A program made the position numbers and the translations under genes. This document shows, one piece after another, positions 63,668-64,000 of a stretch of 64,000 nt of DNA; position 1 is the first letter of the stretch, and each line of letters begins with the position of its first letter. Below the pieces are notes generated by a model. That model saw only the letters and a list, made by a program, of their open reading frames with translations, was not told the origin of the DNA and did no database searches. The stretch comes from Cupriavidus laharis. GTDB taxonomy: Bacteria > Pseudomonadota > Gammaproteobacteria > Burkholderiales > Burkholderiaceae. Location: the NCBI RefSeq assembly GCF_914271435.1, contig NZ_CAJZAI010000009.1:62001-126000 (forward strand), given 5' to 3'.

Positions 63668-64000
63668 CTATAGCCCGTAGCGCTTGATCTTGTCGTACAG
63701 CGTCGCCTTCCCCACCTGCAACAGGTCAGCTGCCTGGCTGACAGCACCGCCGGTGCGCGCCAATGCATCGGCAATGACGGCTCGTTCAAAATGCTCCATG
63801 CGCTCGCGAAGCGGGGCGGTCTCTTCGGGCGCCGCGGAGGCCGCGCCGGCCTGACCGCCTTCAGGCACCCCTAGCACCAGCCGGTCGGCTGCATTGCGCA
63901 ACTCACGCACATTGCCCGGCCACGGCCGCTGCGCCAGCGCCTGGCGTTGCGACTCGGACAGGATCGGCGCCGGCCGCTGGTAGCGCACCGCCGCCACGAG
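63668..64000 (-). CDS. Sigma-54-dependent Fis-family regulator, C-terminal part (partial)
   Basis: The frame runs off the right edge, so only about 110 C-terminal residues are visible. 'WPGNVRELRNAADRLVLG' is the end of the AAA+ activator domain with the conserved R-finger helix region. The tail 'VIADALARTGGAVSQAADLLQVGKATLYDKIKRYGL' is a Fis-type helix-turn-helix closest to DctD-like response regulators of C4-dicarboxylate transport. The receiver domain, if any, is outside the window. Confidence 0.9.
   Translation of the reverse strand, partial: LVAAVRYQRPAPILSESQRQALAQRPWPGNVRELRNAADRLVLGVPEGGQAGAASAAPEETAPLRERMEHFERAVIADALARTGGAVSQAADLLQVGKATLYDKIKRYGL

Overview
The window is GC-rich, densely coded chromosomal DNA of a beta-proteobacterium. 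The gene set and order point to Cupriavidus/Ralstonia (Burkholderiales): a fused isobutyryl-CoA mutase IcmF, a CDF metal exporter with a His-rich loop, MocR regulators, HcaR/MhpR-controlled phenylpropanoid catabolism, and dispersed 'CCCGC...GCGGG' palindromes. The genus is inferred from protein content and style, not from a marker gene. No phage, insertion sequence or CRISPR array was seen.

Layout. 1-15.1 kb is housekeeping: the end of a Mut7-C RNase protein, 5-formyl-THF cyclo-ligase, lytic transglycosylase, an NDUFA9-like protein, a glutathione transferase, CCA tRNA nucleotidyltransferase, DUF2905, a MidA-type methyltransferase, a FolM-like reductase with FolB, TtcA, a DUF6279 lipoprotein, GlmU and GlmS. 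14.7-16.8 kb is a sulfur-stress locus: a BigR/SqrR-type ArsR repressor with a perfect AT-rich operator, two half-size YeeE/YedE transporters, DUF2892 and an AhpD-like protein. 17-22 kb holds a DHFR-like reductase, bacterioferritin, tRNA-Cys, a GNAT protein, quinone oxidoreductase and DmeF. 21.7-29.3 kb is a beta-alanine/omega-amino-acid catabolic locus (omega-transaminase, MmsA, permease) flanked by two MocR regulators. 29.4-35.4 kb carries DUF2917, a HigBA toxin-antitoxin pair, IcmF, a HIT protein and 3-hydroxyacyl-CoA dehydrogenase. 35.6-38.1 kb has small exported proteins, DUF2459/DUF3293 genes and a Crp/Fnr regulator. 38.3-47.3 kb is a Liv-type ABC transporter operon bracketed by two adenylate-forming ligases and interrupted by four palindromic repeat elements. 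47.3-48.8 kb has DUF454 and nitronate monooxygenase.

49.0-63.4 kb is a complete phenylpropionate/cinnamate catabolic supercluster. The leftward hcaE-F-C-B-D operon makes the ring-hydroxylating dioxygenase, the dihydrodiol dehydrogenase and the electron carriers. The rightward mhpA-B-D-F-E-T-C operon covers ring hydroxylation, meta cleavage, hydrolysis and the lower pathway to acetyl-CoA and pyruvate, plus a transporter. HcaR (LysR) and MhpR (IclR) lie between the two operons. The mhp leader has a predicted MhpR operator about 58 bp upstream of a predicted start site, a 14-codon Arg-rich ORF, and four complementary 7-mers that could form alternative hairpins. This leader is the strongest candidate here for undescribed regulation. 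The window ends inside a sigma-54 (DctD-like) regulator gene on the minus strand.
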